Shown one piece after another: positions 29,001-36,290 of a stretch of 64,000 nt of DNA. The position numbers were made by a program, and so were the translations under genes. The notes under the pieces are model-generated. The model was given only the letters and a program-made list of their open reading frames with translations. It was not told the DNA's origin and searched no databases. Source of the DNA: Candidatus Methylomirabilota bacterium. GTDB lineage: Bacteria; Methylomirabilota; Methylomirabilia; Rokubacteriales; CSP1-6. Position 1 is the stretch's first letter. Every line of letters starts with the position of its first letter. Where the stretch lies: positions 1 through 64,000 of the forward strand of contig DASTYT010000115.1 of assembly GCA_035764725.1 (NCBI GenBank). Direction: 5' to 3'.

Positions 29001-29161
29001 TGCACGACCGCCCCGCGCCAGGTGGCCAGCGCGTCATTCGCCGCCTCTTCGGTGCCGAGCTGCTGCGTATAGCTGGCGACGTCGTAGCTGGTCAGATAGA
29101 AGGCGGGCGAGCAGCCGCTCAACACGAGCCCGAGCAGCGCGAGACCGACCGCCTTCTTCAT
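26093..29161 (-). CDS. large lipoprotein with PLL-like beta-propeller repeats
   Basis: Surface or periplasmic lipoprotein of 1022 residues. A signal peptide with lipobox LSGC starts at the ATG at 29161, which overlaps the previous stop (ATGA) and so fixes the start. About 280 residues of unrecognised N-terminal domain are followed by many repeats of the form LxHxRxxxGxW (LHHGRRVDGAW, LRHVRHREGAW, LQHVRRVDGSW, LHHVRYLDG, LRHWRYRLGRW). This is the blade signature of PLL-type, sugar-binding propellers, with enough copies for one or two complete propellers. Function is unknown; glycan binding is inferred. It is co-translated with a second lipoprotein. Confidence 0.83.
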   Translation of the reverse strand: MKKAVGLALLGLVLSGCSPAFYLTSYDVASYTQQLGTEEAANDALATWRGAVVQIDFAMVDGVPRISSSNLREVFRQRGALRFAPEMMDRAADEMQRELGPWIGPELGRLAERLGARLTSLRRLRLEVLDPPVFRFDLGAGEIAFMLRVRATAGGSLKVPDVDQPLSVSLDVNDYRLSGTLRLGAPHPQGTMVRLVATPGPGSINISGIPDRQITRRVADLLGPPLSAPVDVTRLLSYDRFAVPELRLRREPWTGGIVRTRLRASYLVRPDAPEPVLHAVVRSPSGQLHHGRRVDGAWTGFAAIAADALAAADPALVGSGADRLDAVAVDASGRLRHVRHREGAWSEVSIPDPGSAMRLDARRPALLATAPGQLEVVAVATDGRLQHVRRVDGSWQSLRPVPMRGAAPVPPLRDPALAQSGSKLLLLFVDQGARLFGIAFDLETGYWGAVQQLASQGVRGALATAACGDGRVDVAYISRAHGSIVHQTVSATLDPFRADEGAAGLSASAWSLVSGVTPADDPTLACSGHRRVEMFVAGGDQQLFHNHFSPAAGEVDGRRYSMGWQGWQPVGLPLVRSGVSPFVRVGAPVAAAVSSMGRVHVLGAGWPGRHAAADPRSMFDNSFSAQQWGRAPWVTVQWRGWDAIVGPAVVGRPALALSDRHADLLVVGSDTGLRRALVGSRVPAAFTGGPAVGRARYQSEPTALISGPGTLDVLYLGEDQRLHHVRYLDGVRPLDVRVDERPGIVSNARPAAVALGGQLEVVALGLDRTLRHWRYRLGRWEAGPTIPDATSVQAPPALLSAGAGRLELLAVTEGKVSRWRFRGGQWEAGQQVGGDFLVSPIAFNALAVSSWGDGTMDLVVAEEGTGRVFHCHLVSEEVTVARPRSSGNVPPFTEIVGLAAGKLALAALGPTRLLVLGEARHGGLFTARSGAASRDVLRELTGRTPVAPLAWRTEALVGPSVEITGLVAIGTHEVLASGIDARGQLYLDRFLDWRWDGYAPLHGQTPQTRSSPPIPSSLAAPW

Positions 29162-30246
29162 GGCGACCGCTTGAGGGTGAACTGGACCCAGAGCCATGTG
29201 TTGCCGTTTTGCTGCTGCACCGCTTCCGGGAGCTGCGCGACCACCTCGGGACTGAGCTCCACCGTCCACGGCATCGTCGCGGCGCCTGCTTCGGTCTCGT
29301 TGACCCGGTAGGCCGGGGTGAAGAACGTCGCGCGATCCTCGGGCCGGCAGCGCAGGCCCGCCGAGCTCACTCGCTCCATCCCGAAGTCGATGTCGCCATC
29401 ATCGGCGAGCGCGTCGGCCTCGCACGTGCGGCGCGTTCCTTCGGCGTCGCCGGCACGGACGGAGAGGGGCTTGACGACGCGGAACATCGCGTCCATCGGC
29501 ACATTGCCGGCACATTCATCGCCATCGGGGTCCGGGCCCACCCCGTTGTGGAGGCCCGTGCACGTGGCCTGGAACACGCGCACCTGGGCGACATGGAGCC
29601 GCGGGTCAAAGGCCTCCTTGATCCGGCCGTCGCGTGCGGGCTCGCGCCACGTCCAGGTGGACGTGTCCGGCACCCGGATCAGCCGACGCAGCGGCAGGGT
29701 CACACCGCCCGGCTGGACCTGGATGAGCGTGCCCGCGTCGTCCATCGACGGAACGAGCGCCGCCGAGTCCGGAAACTGCAGGCTGGCGAAGTAGCTCGCC
29801 GTGACCGGCGGCAGAAAGACGGCCGCGGCCTGGTCGCGACAGCCCGAGGCGTAGGGAAACCTCGTGACCGGCTCGAAGTCCCGGGACATCAGCGCCCGGC
29901 GTGTGACCGCGACCTCGGGCAGCGCCGTGAGCACGCCGGACCGTTCATCCTCTCCGCACCGGTTCGGCACGGCGCAGAGGTCACACGCGGGGCCCGTCGT
30001 GATCTTCTGCCAGCGCACGGTCACGTGCGGGTCCTCCGCCGTCCAGTACCGCACGACGGCGGGGAGACTCGCCCGGGAGGTCACGAAGTCCGGCTCCATG
30101 GTCACACCCTCGAGCAGGATCTGCCCCTGTCCAGCGGGAAGGTACCCGACCGATTGACAGCCGAGCTGGGCGAGGGCGGCCAGAGCGAGGAGGAGACGGC
30201 GCGCGACGACGCGTGGGCCGAACGAGGGTACCGGGACCGGCTTCAT
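29158..30246 (-). CDS. hypothetical lipoprotein, partner of the propeller lipoprotein
   Basis: Protein of 362 residues with a signal peptide and lipobox (AQLGC). It is not similar to any family I know. Cys-rich patches are CDLCAVPNRCGEDE and a PDPDGDECAGN segment like a thrombospondin type 3 calcium loop; oxidised, disulfide-linked folding in the periplasm is likely. Its stop overlaps the start of the propeller lipoprotein, so the two are made in fixed ratio and probably work together. A GPDPDGDEC-type loop may bind Ca2+, a common partner of lectin-like propellers. Confidence 0.75.
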   Translation of the reverse strand: MKPVPVPSFGPRVVARRLLLALAALAQLGCQSVGYLPAGQGQILLEGVTMEPDFVTSRASLPAVVRYWTAEDPHVTVRWQKITTGPACDLCAVPNRCGEDERSGVLTALPEVAVTRRALMSRDFEPVTRFPYASGCRDQAAAVFLPPVTASYFASLQFPDSAALVPSMDDAGTLIQVQPGGVTLPLRRLIRVPDTSTWTWREPARDGRIKEAFDPRLHVAQVRVFQATCTGLHNGVGPDPDGDECAGNVPMDAMFRVVKPLSVRAGDAEGTRRTCEADALADDGDIDFGMERVSSAGLRCRPEDRATFFTPAYRVNETEAGAATMPWTVELSPEVVAQLPEAVQQQNGNTWLWVQFTLKRSP

Positions 30247-30371
30247 GCCGCGGGGACTATCTCACAGCGGCTCGGGGCGCACCAGATCGGTGCCACCCTC
30301 GGTCCCCGCCGTCTGCCCGGCGCCCACATGGATGTCCGCGCCGTTGCTCCAGGTGCTAGTATTCCGGCCGC

Positions 30372-31136
30372 ATGCGCACGATGCGGCTCGAGATCACGGA
30401 CGAGGTGGCCCGACTCACCCTCGACCGCCCCGATGTCCTGAACGCCGGCAACCGGGAATGGGTGCGTGATCTCGGCGAGGCGGTGTCGCGCATTGGCGAC
30501 GCGCGAGGCGTGCGGGTCGCGGTGATCACGGGCGCCGGCCGCGCCTTCTGCACCGGCGTGGACCTGGGCGCGCTGGCGCGCGGCGAGTTCGGCTTCCCCG
30601 ACTTCCGCGCCTGGGAAGACGCCATGGTGACCATCGAGGACATGAACACGGTATTCGTGGCCGCCATCAACGGGCACGCGTTGGGCGGGGGGCTGCAGCT
30701 CGCGCTGGTCTGCGACTACCGCCTGGCCAGCGACGCGGCGCTGATCGGGCTGCCCGCGGTAAAGGAGGGGCTGATCCCCTCCCTCGCGCTCTATCGCCTG
30801 CCGCGTCTGGTGGGTCTGGCCCGCGCGCGCGAGCTGATCCTGCTGGGCGAGAACATCAGCGCCCGCGAGGCCGAGCGCCTGAACGTCGTGAACCGCGTGG
30901 TGCCGGCAGCGGAGTTCGCGGAGGCGGTGGAGAGCACCGTGAAGCGCTTCCTCGCGCTGCCCGCCACCACCGTCCGCGCCAGCAAGCGCCTCACCGGCCT
31001 CGCCTTCGATCTCGACCGCGACCCGTTCCGCGAGCGCATGAACACGGCCCTCGAGCCGATGCTCGACTCGCCCGAGCACAAGGCGGCGATGGCAGCGTTT
31101 CGCCACGGGCGGCCGGCGCGCCCGGAGGTCCCATGA
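30372..31136 (+). CDS. enoyl-CoA hydratase/isomerase (crotonase) family protein
   Basis: Crotonase-fold protein of 254 residues. The oxyanion-hole segments are intact (GAGRAFCTGVDL and INGHALGGG). Both catalytic glutamates of classical hydratases are missing: the GGGCEL position reads GGGLQL and the PE position reads LPAVKEG. It may therefore be an isomerase, dehalogenase, thioesterase or decarboxylase within the superfamily rather than a hydratase. A -10-like TAGTAT (30357-30362) lies 9 bp before the ATG. Its stop overlaps the start of the next MetE-like gene by ATGA. Confidence 0.9.
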   Translation: MRTMRLEITDEVARLTLDRPDVLNAGNREWVRDLGEAVSRIGDARGVRVAVITGAGRAFCTGVDLGALARGEFGFPDFRAWEDAMVTIEDMNTVFVAAINGHALGGGLQLALVCDYRLASDAALIGLPAVKEGLIPSLALYRLPRLVGLARARELILLGENISAREAERLNVVNRVVPAAEFAEAVESTVKRFLALPATTVRASKRLTGLAFDLDRDPFRERMNTALEPMLDSPEHKAAMAAFRHGRPARPEVP

Positions 31137-32170
31137 GCCCGACCATTGCCACGCCGCGCATCCTGCCCACCTCCGTGGTCGGCAGCCACGGCCTGCCTGG
31201 CTGGGTGTGGCTGGCCCGCGAGGCCATGGAGGCCGGCCGCATGGGCGCCCTCGACGTGCGCGAGCTGATGGAGGATGCCACCCAGGTGGCCATCCTGGAC
31301 CAGGAGCGCGCCGGGGTGGACGTGGTCTCCACCGGCGAGATGATGCGCGTGCGCTTCATCATCGGCTTCTACGACCGCATCACCGGCATCCGCCCCCTGC
31401 CCCCGCCGCGACAGCTCGGCCAGCCGCTCTGGGACACCAACACGCCGTTCGAGGTCACGGAGAAGATCGCGGCGCCGCGCGGCCTCGGCATCGTCGAAGA
31501 GTTCCGTCTCGCCCGTGGCCTCACCGACAAGCTGATCAAGGCCACGGTGCCGGGCCCGTACACCCTGCTGGTGCCGCTCAAGCTCGGCGGGGGCTACCGT
31601 GACAAGGAGACCCTTCTCGCCGACCTCGTCGCCATCGTCAACGCGGAGTGCCGGGCGCTGGTGGCAGCCGGCGCCACCTTCATCCAGATCGACGAGCCCC
31701 ATCACGGCATGTACTCCGGCTCCGTGCACGAGGTGGCCAAGGGCGTGAATCGCGCGGTGGACGGCGTGGACGCCAAGATCGCCGTGCACGTCTGCTTCGG
31801 CAACCTCTACGGCCGCCCGTTCAGCGCGGTGCGCGACTACCGGAACGTCTTTCCCACGCTCCACGATCTTCGCTGCTCGCAGATCGTGCTCGAGTTCGCC
31901 AACCGCGGCATGGAGGATCCCGCGCGCTGGAAGGACTTCCCGCGCGACAAGGAGCTGGGCGCGGGCGTCATCGACGTGAAGGCCTTCAAGTCGGAGACCG
32001 CGGAGGACGTGGCCGAGCGCATCCGCGCCTTCCTGCCCCACATCCCGCCCGAGCGGCTCTGGCTGAACCCGGACTGCGGCTTCTGGGAGACGCCGCGCTG
32101 GGTCGTGCGGCAGAAGCTCACCGCGCTCTGCGAGGGGACACGGCGCGTGCGCGCGGAGCTGGGCGGCTAG
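31133..32170 (+). CDS. MetE-like cobalamin-independent methyltransferase, second copy
   Basis: A single MetE catalytic barrel of 345 residues. The opening TSVVGSHGLPGWVW is typical of short MetE proteins. Zinc-ligand candidates are His and Cys in VHVCFGN, Glu in IVLEFANRG and Cys in NPDCGFWETPR. It is coupled to the crotonase gene by ATGA. Together with the copy at 13979 and ahcY it points to active methyl-group metabolism, but the methyl donor is unknown. The real substrate need not be homocysteine. Confidence 0.9.
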   Translation: MSPTIATPRILPTSVVGSHGLPGWVWLAREAMEAGRMGALDVRELMEDATQVAILDQERAGVDVVSTGEMMRVRFIIGFYDRITGIRPLPPPRQLGQPLWDTNTPFEVTEKIAAPRGLGIVEEFRLARGLTDKLIKATVPGPYTLLVPLKLGGGYRDKETLLADLVAIVNAECRALVAAGATFIQIDEPHHGMYSGSVHEVAKGVNRAVDGVDAKIAVHVCFGNLYGRPFSAVRDYRNVFPTLHDLRCSQIVLEFANRGMEDPARWKDFPRDKELGAGVIDVKAFKSETAEDVAERIRAFLPHIPPERLWLNPDCGFWETPRWVVRQKLTALCEGTRRVRAELGG

Positions 32171-32180
32171 CGCGCGTCCC

Positions 32181-32951
32181 GTGGACGGCCCCTCGGCGGT
32201 GATGCTCCTCGGGGCGGGTCTGGCCGGAGGCGTGGTGACCGCGATGGTCGGGGGCTCCTCGCTGATCACCTTCCCCGCACTGCTCGCCGCCGGACTCCCG
32301 CCCATCGTGGCCAACGCCTCCAACACGGTGGCCCTCACGCCGGGGAATTTCGCCGGCGGCCTGGCCGACCTCGAGCGGATGCCGCGCTGGGACCGCTCGT
32401 TTCTGGGTCTGATGGCGGTGGCCGTCGTGGGCAGCGCGGCGGGCGCGGCGCTGCTCCTCGCCACACCGGAGAGGGCCTTCACCGCGCTGGTGCCCCTTCT
32501 CATCGGCTTCGCCACCCTGCTCTTCGCCCTGTCGAACCGGATCCGTGCGCGCCTCGCGTGGGGAAAGGACGGCGGTGGGCACTGGACCTCCGGCCCCGTG
32601 CGTCTGCTTCTGTTCGCCCCGGTGGCCGTATACGGTGGCTACTTCGGCGCCGGCATGAGCGTGATGCTCCTCGCGCTCCTGGCGATGACGCTGGAGGCCG
32701 ACTTCCGTGCCATCAACGTGCTGAAGAACCTGCTCTCCGGGCTCACCAGCCTCGTCGCGGTGGTCGTGTTCGTCTCGCAGGGCGTGGTCGCGTGGCTGCC
32801 CGTCGCGGTCATGATGGGGGGCGTGCTGGCGGGCGGCTTCCTGGGCGGACGGCTCGTGCGCGTGCTGCCGCCGCGCCTGCTGCGCAGCGTCGTCATCACG
32901 GTGGGCACGGTGCTCACGGTGGTCTACGCCTGGCGCTACTGGGCCTCTTGA
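32181..32951 (+). CDS. TauE/SafE family sulfite or organosulfonate exporter
   Basis: Integral membrane protein of 256 residues with about eight TM helices in two repeats, each carrying the family GGxGxG-like motif (GGVVTAMVGGSSLITFPAL and YGGYFGAGMSVMLL). The asparagine-rich segment NASNTVALTPGNFAGGL is characteristic. GTG start at 32181. Family members export sulfite, sulfoacetate or similar anions. Its stop codon is embedded in the perfect -35 of the next promoter. Confidence 0.92.
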   Translation: MDGPSAVMLLGAGLAGGVVTAMVGGSSLITFPALLAAGLPPIVANASNTVALTPGNFAGGLADLERMPRWDRSFLGLMAVAVVGSAAGAALLLATPERAFTALVPLLIGFATLLFALSNRIRARLAWGKDGGGHWTSGPVRLLLFAPVAVYGGYFGAGMSVMLLALLAMTLEADFRAINVLKNLLSGLTSLVAVVVFVSQGVVAWLPVAVMMGGVLAGGFLGGRLVRVLPPRLLRSVVITVGTVLTVVYAWRYWAS

Positions 32952-32976
32952 CAAGGCACGGGGCCAGACTTACAAA
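32948..32976 (+). promoter_or_regulatory. sigma70 promoter of the hydroquinone dioxygenase cluster
   Basis: TTGACA (32948-32953), 17 bp, TACAAA (32971-32976). The -35 overlaps the TauE stop codon. The start site would fall near 32983, inside the palindromic operator. Confidence 0.7.
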
Positions 32977-32978
32977 CA

Positions 32979-32992
32979 GTTCGAATTCGAAC
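32979..32992. promoter_or_regulatory. palindromic MarR operator
   Basis: GTTCGAATTCGAAC, a perfect 14-bp palindrome lying between the -10 and the MarR start codon, which follows 1 bp later. A repressor here would cover the transcription start; autoregulation of the marR-dioxygenase-transporter operon is the natural reading. Confidence 0.72.
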
Positions 32993-32993
32993 C

Positions 32994-33635
32994 ATGGCGA
33001 CGCGCTACCCTGGCAGCCCCGCGGAGACGGCGGCCCTCGACGCGTACATCAAGCTCATGCGCGCGGCAGAGTCGCTCACCGCGCGGGTGGGCGGCGTGAT
33101 GGCGGGGGCCGGGCTCACCATCGGCCAGTTCGGCGCGCTCGAGGCCCTGCTCCACCACGGGCCCCTCTGCCAGCGCGAGCTGGGCGAGAAGCTCCTCCGC
33201 AGTGACGCCAACACCGCCGTCGTGGTGGGCAATCTCATGCGTCGCGGGCTGGTCGGGCGCACGCGCCGCAAGGACGACCGCCGCTATCAGACCGTGGCGC
33301 TGTCCGAATCGGGCCGGCGCCTCATCACCGACATCTTCCCCCGCCACGTGGCCGGGCTCGTGCGCGAAATGGGCATGCTCTCGCGAGACGAGCAGGAGCT
33401 GCTGGGGGGACTCTGCCGTCGCCTGGGCCTCCCCGAGGAAGCCCGCGACGAGCGCACAGGAGGCGAACGATGGAACACAAGACCCGCTTCGGATCGCTCC
33501 AGGACTATGCCAAGGGCGGTGTCGAGGTCATCAACGACGATGCGCGCAACTACGTCTTCTCGAACGTCTTCGACGTGGCTTCTCGATCCAAGCCATACGA
33601 GAAGGTCGCCGTCGGCAAGAACATCGAATACGTGA
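32994..33635 (+). CDS. MarR-family transcriptional regulator with overlapping C-terminal extension
   Basis: Winged-helix regulator. The MarR core (LTIGQFGALEALLHHGPLCQRELGEKLL, recognition helix SDANTAVVVGNLMRRGLV, wing RRKDDRRYQTVALSESG) ends near residue 155, the normal family length. The frame then continues to 213 residues, running 166 bp into the next gene. The extension is Ser/Arg/Thr-rich and reads as an out-of-frame shadow of the dioxygenase small subunit, so the original stop may have been lost. It probably senses a phenolic ligand and represses the cluster through the palindrome at 32979. No Shine-Dalgarno precedes the ATG. Confidence 0.9.
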   Translation: MATRYPGSPAETAALDAYIKLMRAAESLTARVGGVMAGAGLTIGQFGALEALLHHGPLCQRELGEKLLRSDANTAVVVGNLMRRGLVGRTRRKDDRRYQTVALSESGRRLITDIFPRHVAGLVREMGMLSRDEQELLGGLCRRLGLPEEARDERTGGERWNTRPASDRSRTMPRAVSRSSTTMRATTSSRTSSTWLLDPSHTRRSPSARTSNT

Positions 33636-33973
33636 TCGAGGCGATTCGCGCCGAGGGCACCTCGGGCTGGCGTGCCCCCGCGCAGGACGAGTTCGCGCTG
33701 GTGATGGACGGCGAGGTGGAGATCCGCCTGCTGAAGCTCGACAAGCCCGCCGGCGCCGCCAAGGGCTCCGTCGCCATCCCCGGCACACCCGCGGGCAAGA
33801 AGATGGGCGTGGTGCGCGCCCGGCGCGGCCACATGACGCTCCTCCCCGTGGGGAGCGCCTATCAGTTCCACGCCGCCAAGCCGGGCGTCGTTCTGCTCCA
33901 GACCGTCGCCGGAGCCGACACCGTCGAGAAGTGGGCCGACATTTGCCAGACCGCGCCGCGGCCCGGCCGCTAG
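33470..33973 (+). CDS. hydroquinone 1,2-dioxygenase small subunit (HapC/PnpC type)
   Basis: Cupin-like protein of 167 residues (about 18 kDa), the size of the small subunit of type II hydroquinone dioxygenases such as HapCD or PnpCD. The core reads APAQDEFALVMDGEVEIRL and MTLLPVGSAYQFHA. It lacks an obvious metal triad, as expected for the non-catalytic subunit. The ATG follows AGGAGGCGAAC. The large subunit follows after 10 bp; the size pairing and order match the known heterotetramer. It would help open the ring of hydroquinone to 4-hydroxymuconic semialdehyde. Confidence 0.82.
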   Translation: MEHKTRFGSLQDYAKGGVEVINDDARNYVFSNVFDVASRSKPYEKVAVGKNIEYVIEAIRAEGTSGWRAPAQDEFALVMDGEVEIRLLKLDKPAGAAKGSVAIPGTPAGKKMGVVRARRGHMTLLPVGSAYQFHAAKPGVVLLQTVAGADTVEKWADICQTAPRPGR

Positions 33974-33983
33974 GAGGGAAGGC

Positions 33984-34976
33984 ATGAGCCAGAGCACGAG
34001 CAACGTTCCCGAGATCGGCTCCATCGAGCCCAATCGGCATGGCTACCGCACCTTCACGCTGGGCGACTTCGGCTTCAGCCGCGACGAGTACTTCGTGCAG
34101 ATCGCGTGGCCGAAGGGGAGCCACCTGATCGCCGCCGACGCCTTCCTCCGCGCCCTCCAGCGCGACATCGCCTGGGGCTTCTTCTACGGCATCGTGAACT
34201 TCGACGCGGTGGTGGGCACGATGAACCACTACGGCTCCGTGGACCTCTTCGCGGGCCGCTTCAACGCGCACTACCGCAAGGCGGGGATGGACCACAGCCA
34301 GCGCTTCGACACCCCGCTGATCCAGCGCGTGTTCGAGGCCATGCTGGAGGACTGGACCAACAAGACCTTCGATCCCTTCGCGAGCCCCCAGGAGACGGGC
34401 AGCGCGTTCGGCCCGAAGAACGGGAGCAACAAGGAAGCGATCACCCGGCATCGCGTCACCGCCAAACGCATGATCGGCGCCCCCGGCGACGAGCCCACCC
34501 GCTCGGACGAGAGCGGCTTCCCCATCAACCGCCACTTCAAGGACGTGCCGCAGGACAAGCCGGAGATCCTCACCGAGCCCGGCTTCGAGGGCGAGGTGGT
34601 GGCATTCAACCTCTTCGCCTATCTCTCGCGGTCGGACGTGACGTGGAACCCGTCGATCGTGTCCGTGTGCAAGGCGAGCCTCTACTGCCCGACCACCGAG
34701 GAGTACATCCTGCCCGTCATCCACGGCAACGACCGCGTGGAGTGGTTCGTGCAGCTCTCGGACGAGATCCAGTGGGAGGTGGAAGACCGCGACACCGGCG
34801 CCATGCGCGCGCGGGTGACGATGCGGGCGGGCGACGTCGCCGCGATGCCCGCGGACATCCGCCACCGCGGCTTCTCGCCCAAGCGCTCGATGCTGCTGGT
34901 GTGGGAGAACGCCAGCCCCGACCTGCCCGCGCTCTACGCGAGCGGCAAGATGCCGCCCACCCCCGTGCAGTTCTAG
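33984..34976 (+). CDS. hydroquinone 1,2-dioxygenase large (catalytic) subunit (HapD/PnpD type)
   Basis: Non-haem Fe(II) ring-cleavage dioxygenase subunit of 330 residues (about 37 kDa). The metal ligands known from the PnpD structure (His, Asn+2, Glu+6, His+47) are reproduced exactly: His247, Asn249 and Glu253 in IHGNDRVEW and His294 in DIRHRGF. The reaction is intradiol-like 1,2-cleavage of hydroquinone with O2 to 4-hydroxymuconic semialdehyde. The downstream semialdehyde dehydrogenase and maleylacetate reductase are absent from the window. An ABC importer follows after 18 bp, probably bringing in the aromatic substrate. Confidence 0.87.
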   Translation: MSQSTSNVPEIGSIEPNRHGYRTFTLGDFGFSRDEYFVQIAWPKGSHLIAADAFLRALQRDIAWGFFYGIVNFDAVVGTMNHYGSVDLFAGRFNAHYRKAGMDHSQRFDTPLIQRVFEAMLEDWTNKTFDPFASPQETGSAFGPKNGSNKEAITRHRVTAKRMIGAPGDEPTRSDESGFPINRHFKDVPQDKPEILTEPGFEGEVVAFNLFAYLSRSDVTWNPSIVSVCKASLYCPTTEEYILPVIHGNDRVEWFVQLSDEIQWEVEDRDTGAMRARVTMRAGDVAAMPADIRHRGFSPKRSMLLVWENASPDLPALYASGKMPPTPVQF

Positions 34977-34994
34977 GACGGAGAGGAGACTTCC

Positions 34995-36290
34995 ATGGCC
35001 GATGTCCCCGCCGTCGCTCGCCGACAATTCTTGCGCGTCGCCTCCGCCGGCACCGCCGCCGCACTGACCGGGCTGCGTCCTGGGTCGGCGCGGGCCCAGA
35101 GCGCCGGGCGCGCCATCAAGATCGGCTACGTGAGCCCCCAGACCGGCCCGCTGGCCGGCTTCGGCGAGACCGACGGCTTCGTGGTGGGCGGGATCCGCAA
35201 GGCCCTCGGCAAGGGGCTCGGGATCGGCGGGCGCCGACATCCCATCGAGGTACTCGTGCGCGACAGCCAGTCCGATCCCAATCGCGCCGCCGAGGTGGCC
35301 TCGCGCCTCATCCTCACCGACAAGGTCGATCTCATGCTGGTGGCGAGCACGCCGGAGACCACCAATCCGGTCTCCGATCAGTGCGAGGTGAACGGCACGC
35401 CGTGCATCTCCACGATGTGCCCGTGGCAGCCGTGGTTCTTCGCCCGCGGCGGCAAGCCGGACGCCGGGTTCAAGTCGACGTATCACTTCTTCTGGGGGCT
35501 GGAGGACATCATCGGGGTCTTCATCGACATGTGGAGCTCGATCGCGACCAACAAGGTGGTCGGCGCCCTCTGGCCGAATGATGGCGACGGCAATGCCTGG
35601 AGCGACAAGGAGCGGGGCTTTCCCCCCGCGCTCGGCAAGGCCGGTTACAAGGTCGTGGATCCCGGCCGCTACCCAAACCTCTCGGACGACTTTTCCGCCC
35701 AGATCTCCACGTTCAAGCGCGAGAAGGTCGAGATCGTCACCGGCGTGCCGATCCCCCCGGACTGGACCACGTTCTGGAAGCAGGCCGCGCAGCAGGGCTT
35801 CCGGCCCAAGGTGGCGACCATCGGCAAAGCCCTCCTCTTTCCCAGATCCGTGGAGGCGCTGGGCGCGCTGGGCGACGGCATGTCCACCGAGGTGTGGTGG
35901 ACGCCGCAGCATCCGTTCAAGTCGTCGCTGACCGGCGCCACCGCCGCCGCCTTCGCCGGGGACTACACGCGCGAGACCAAGAAGCAGTGGACGCAGCCGC
36001 TGGGCTTCGTCCACGCGCTGTTCGAGGTAGGGTTGGACGTGCTCAAGCGCGCGAAGAACCTCGATGATAAGAGCACCGTCATCGCGGCCATCAGGGAGAC
36101 CAATCTCAACACGCTGGTCGGCCCCGTGGCCTGGGGCAAGGGCCCGGTGCCCAACGTGACCAAGACCCCGCTCGTCGGCGGGCAATGGGGCAAGGGCAAG
36201 AGCTTCCCCTACGACATCACCATCGCGAGCAACAAGAGCGCGCCAAGCATCCCGGTGGGCGACAAGCTCCGCCCGCTCAAGCAGGCCTGA
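34995..36290 (+). CDS. Liv-type ABC transporter substrate-binding protein (Tat-exported)
   Basis: Periplasmic binding protein of 431 residues, type I fold (Peripla_BP_6). The N-terminus carries a twin-arginine signal, ARRQFLRVASAG, ending at ARAQSA. The ligand-binding fold opens with IKIGYVSPQTGPLAGFGE. Relatives bind branched-chain amino acids, amides or aromatic acids. Following the dioxygenase genes on the same strand, it is likely tuned to a phenolic or aromatic compound; this is inference. GGAGAGGAGAC precedes the ATG. Confidence 0.93.
   Translation: MADVPAVARRQFLRVASAGTAAALTGLRPGSARAQSAGRAIKIGYVSPQTGPLAGFGETDGFVVGGIRKALGKGLGIGGRRHPIEVLVRDSQSDPNRAAEVASRLILTDKVDLMLVASTPETTNPVSDQCEVNGTPCISTMCPWQPWFFARGGKPDAGFKSTYHFFWGLEDIIGVFIDMWSSIATNKVVGALWPNDGDGNAWSDKERGFPPALGKAGYKVVDPGRYPNLSDDFSAQISTFKREKVEIVTGVPIPPDWTTFWKQAAQQGFRPKVATIGKALLFPRSVEALGALGDGMSTEVWWTPQHPFKSSLTGATAAAFAGDYTRETKKQWTQPLGFVHALFEVGLDVLKRAKNLDDKSTVIAAIRETNLNTLVGPVAWGKGPVPNVTKTPLVGGQWGKGKSFPYDITIASNKSAPSIPVGDKLRPLKQA

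Noticed and set aside
36185..36286. ATG at 36185 as the LivG-like start
   Set aside because: It would overlap the binding-protein gene by over 100 bp and add an Arg/Pro/Gln-rich segment unlike any ABC ATPase.
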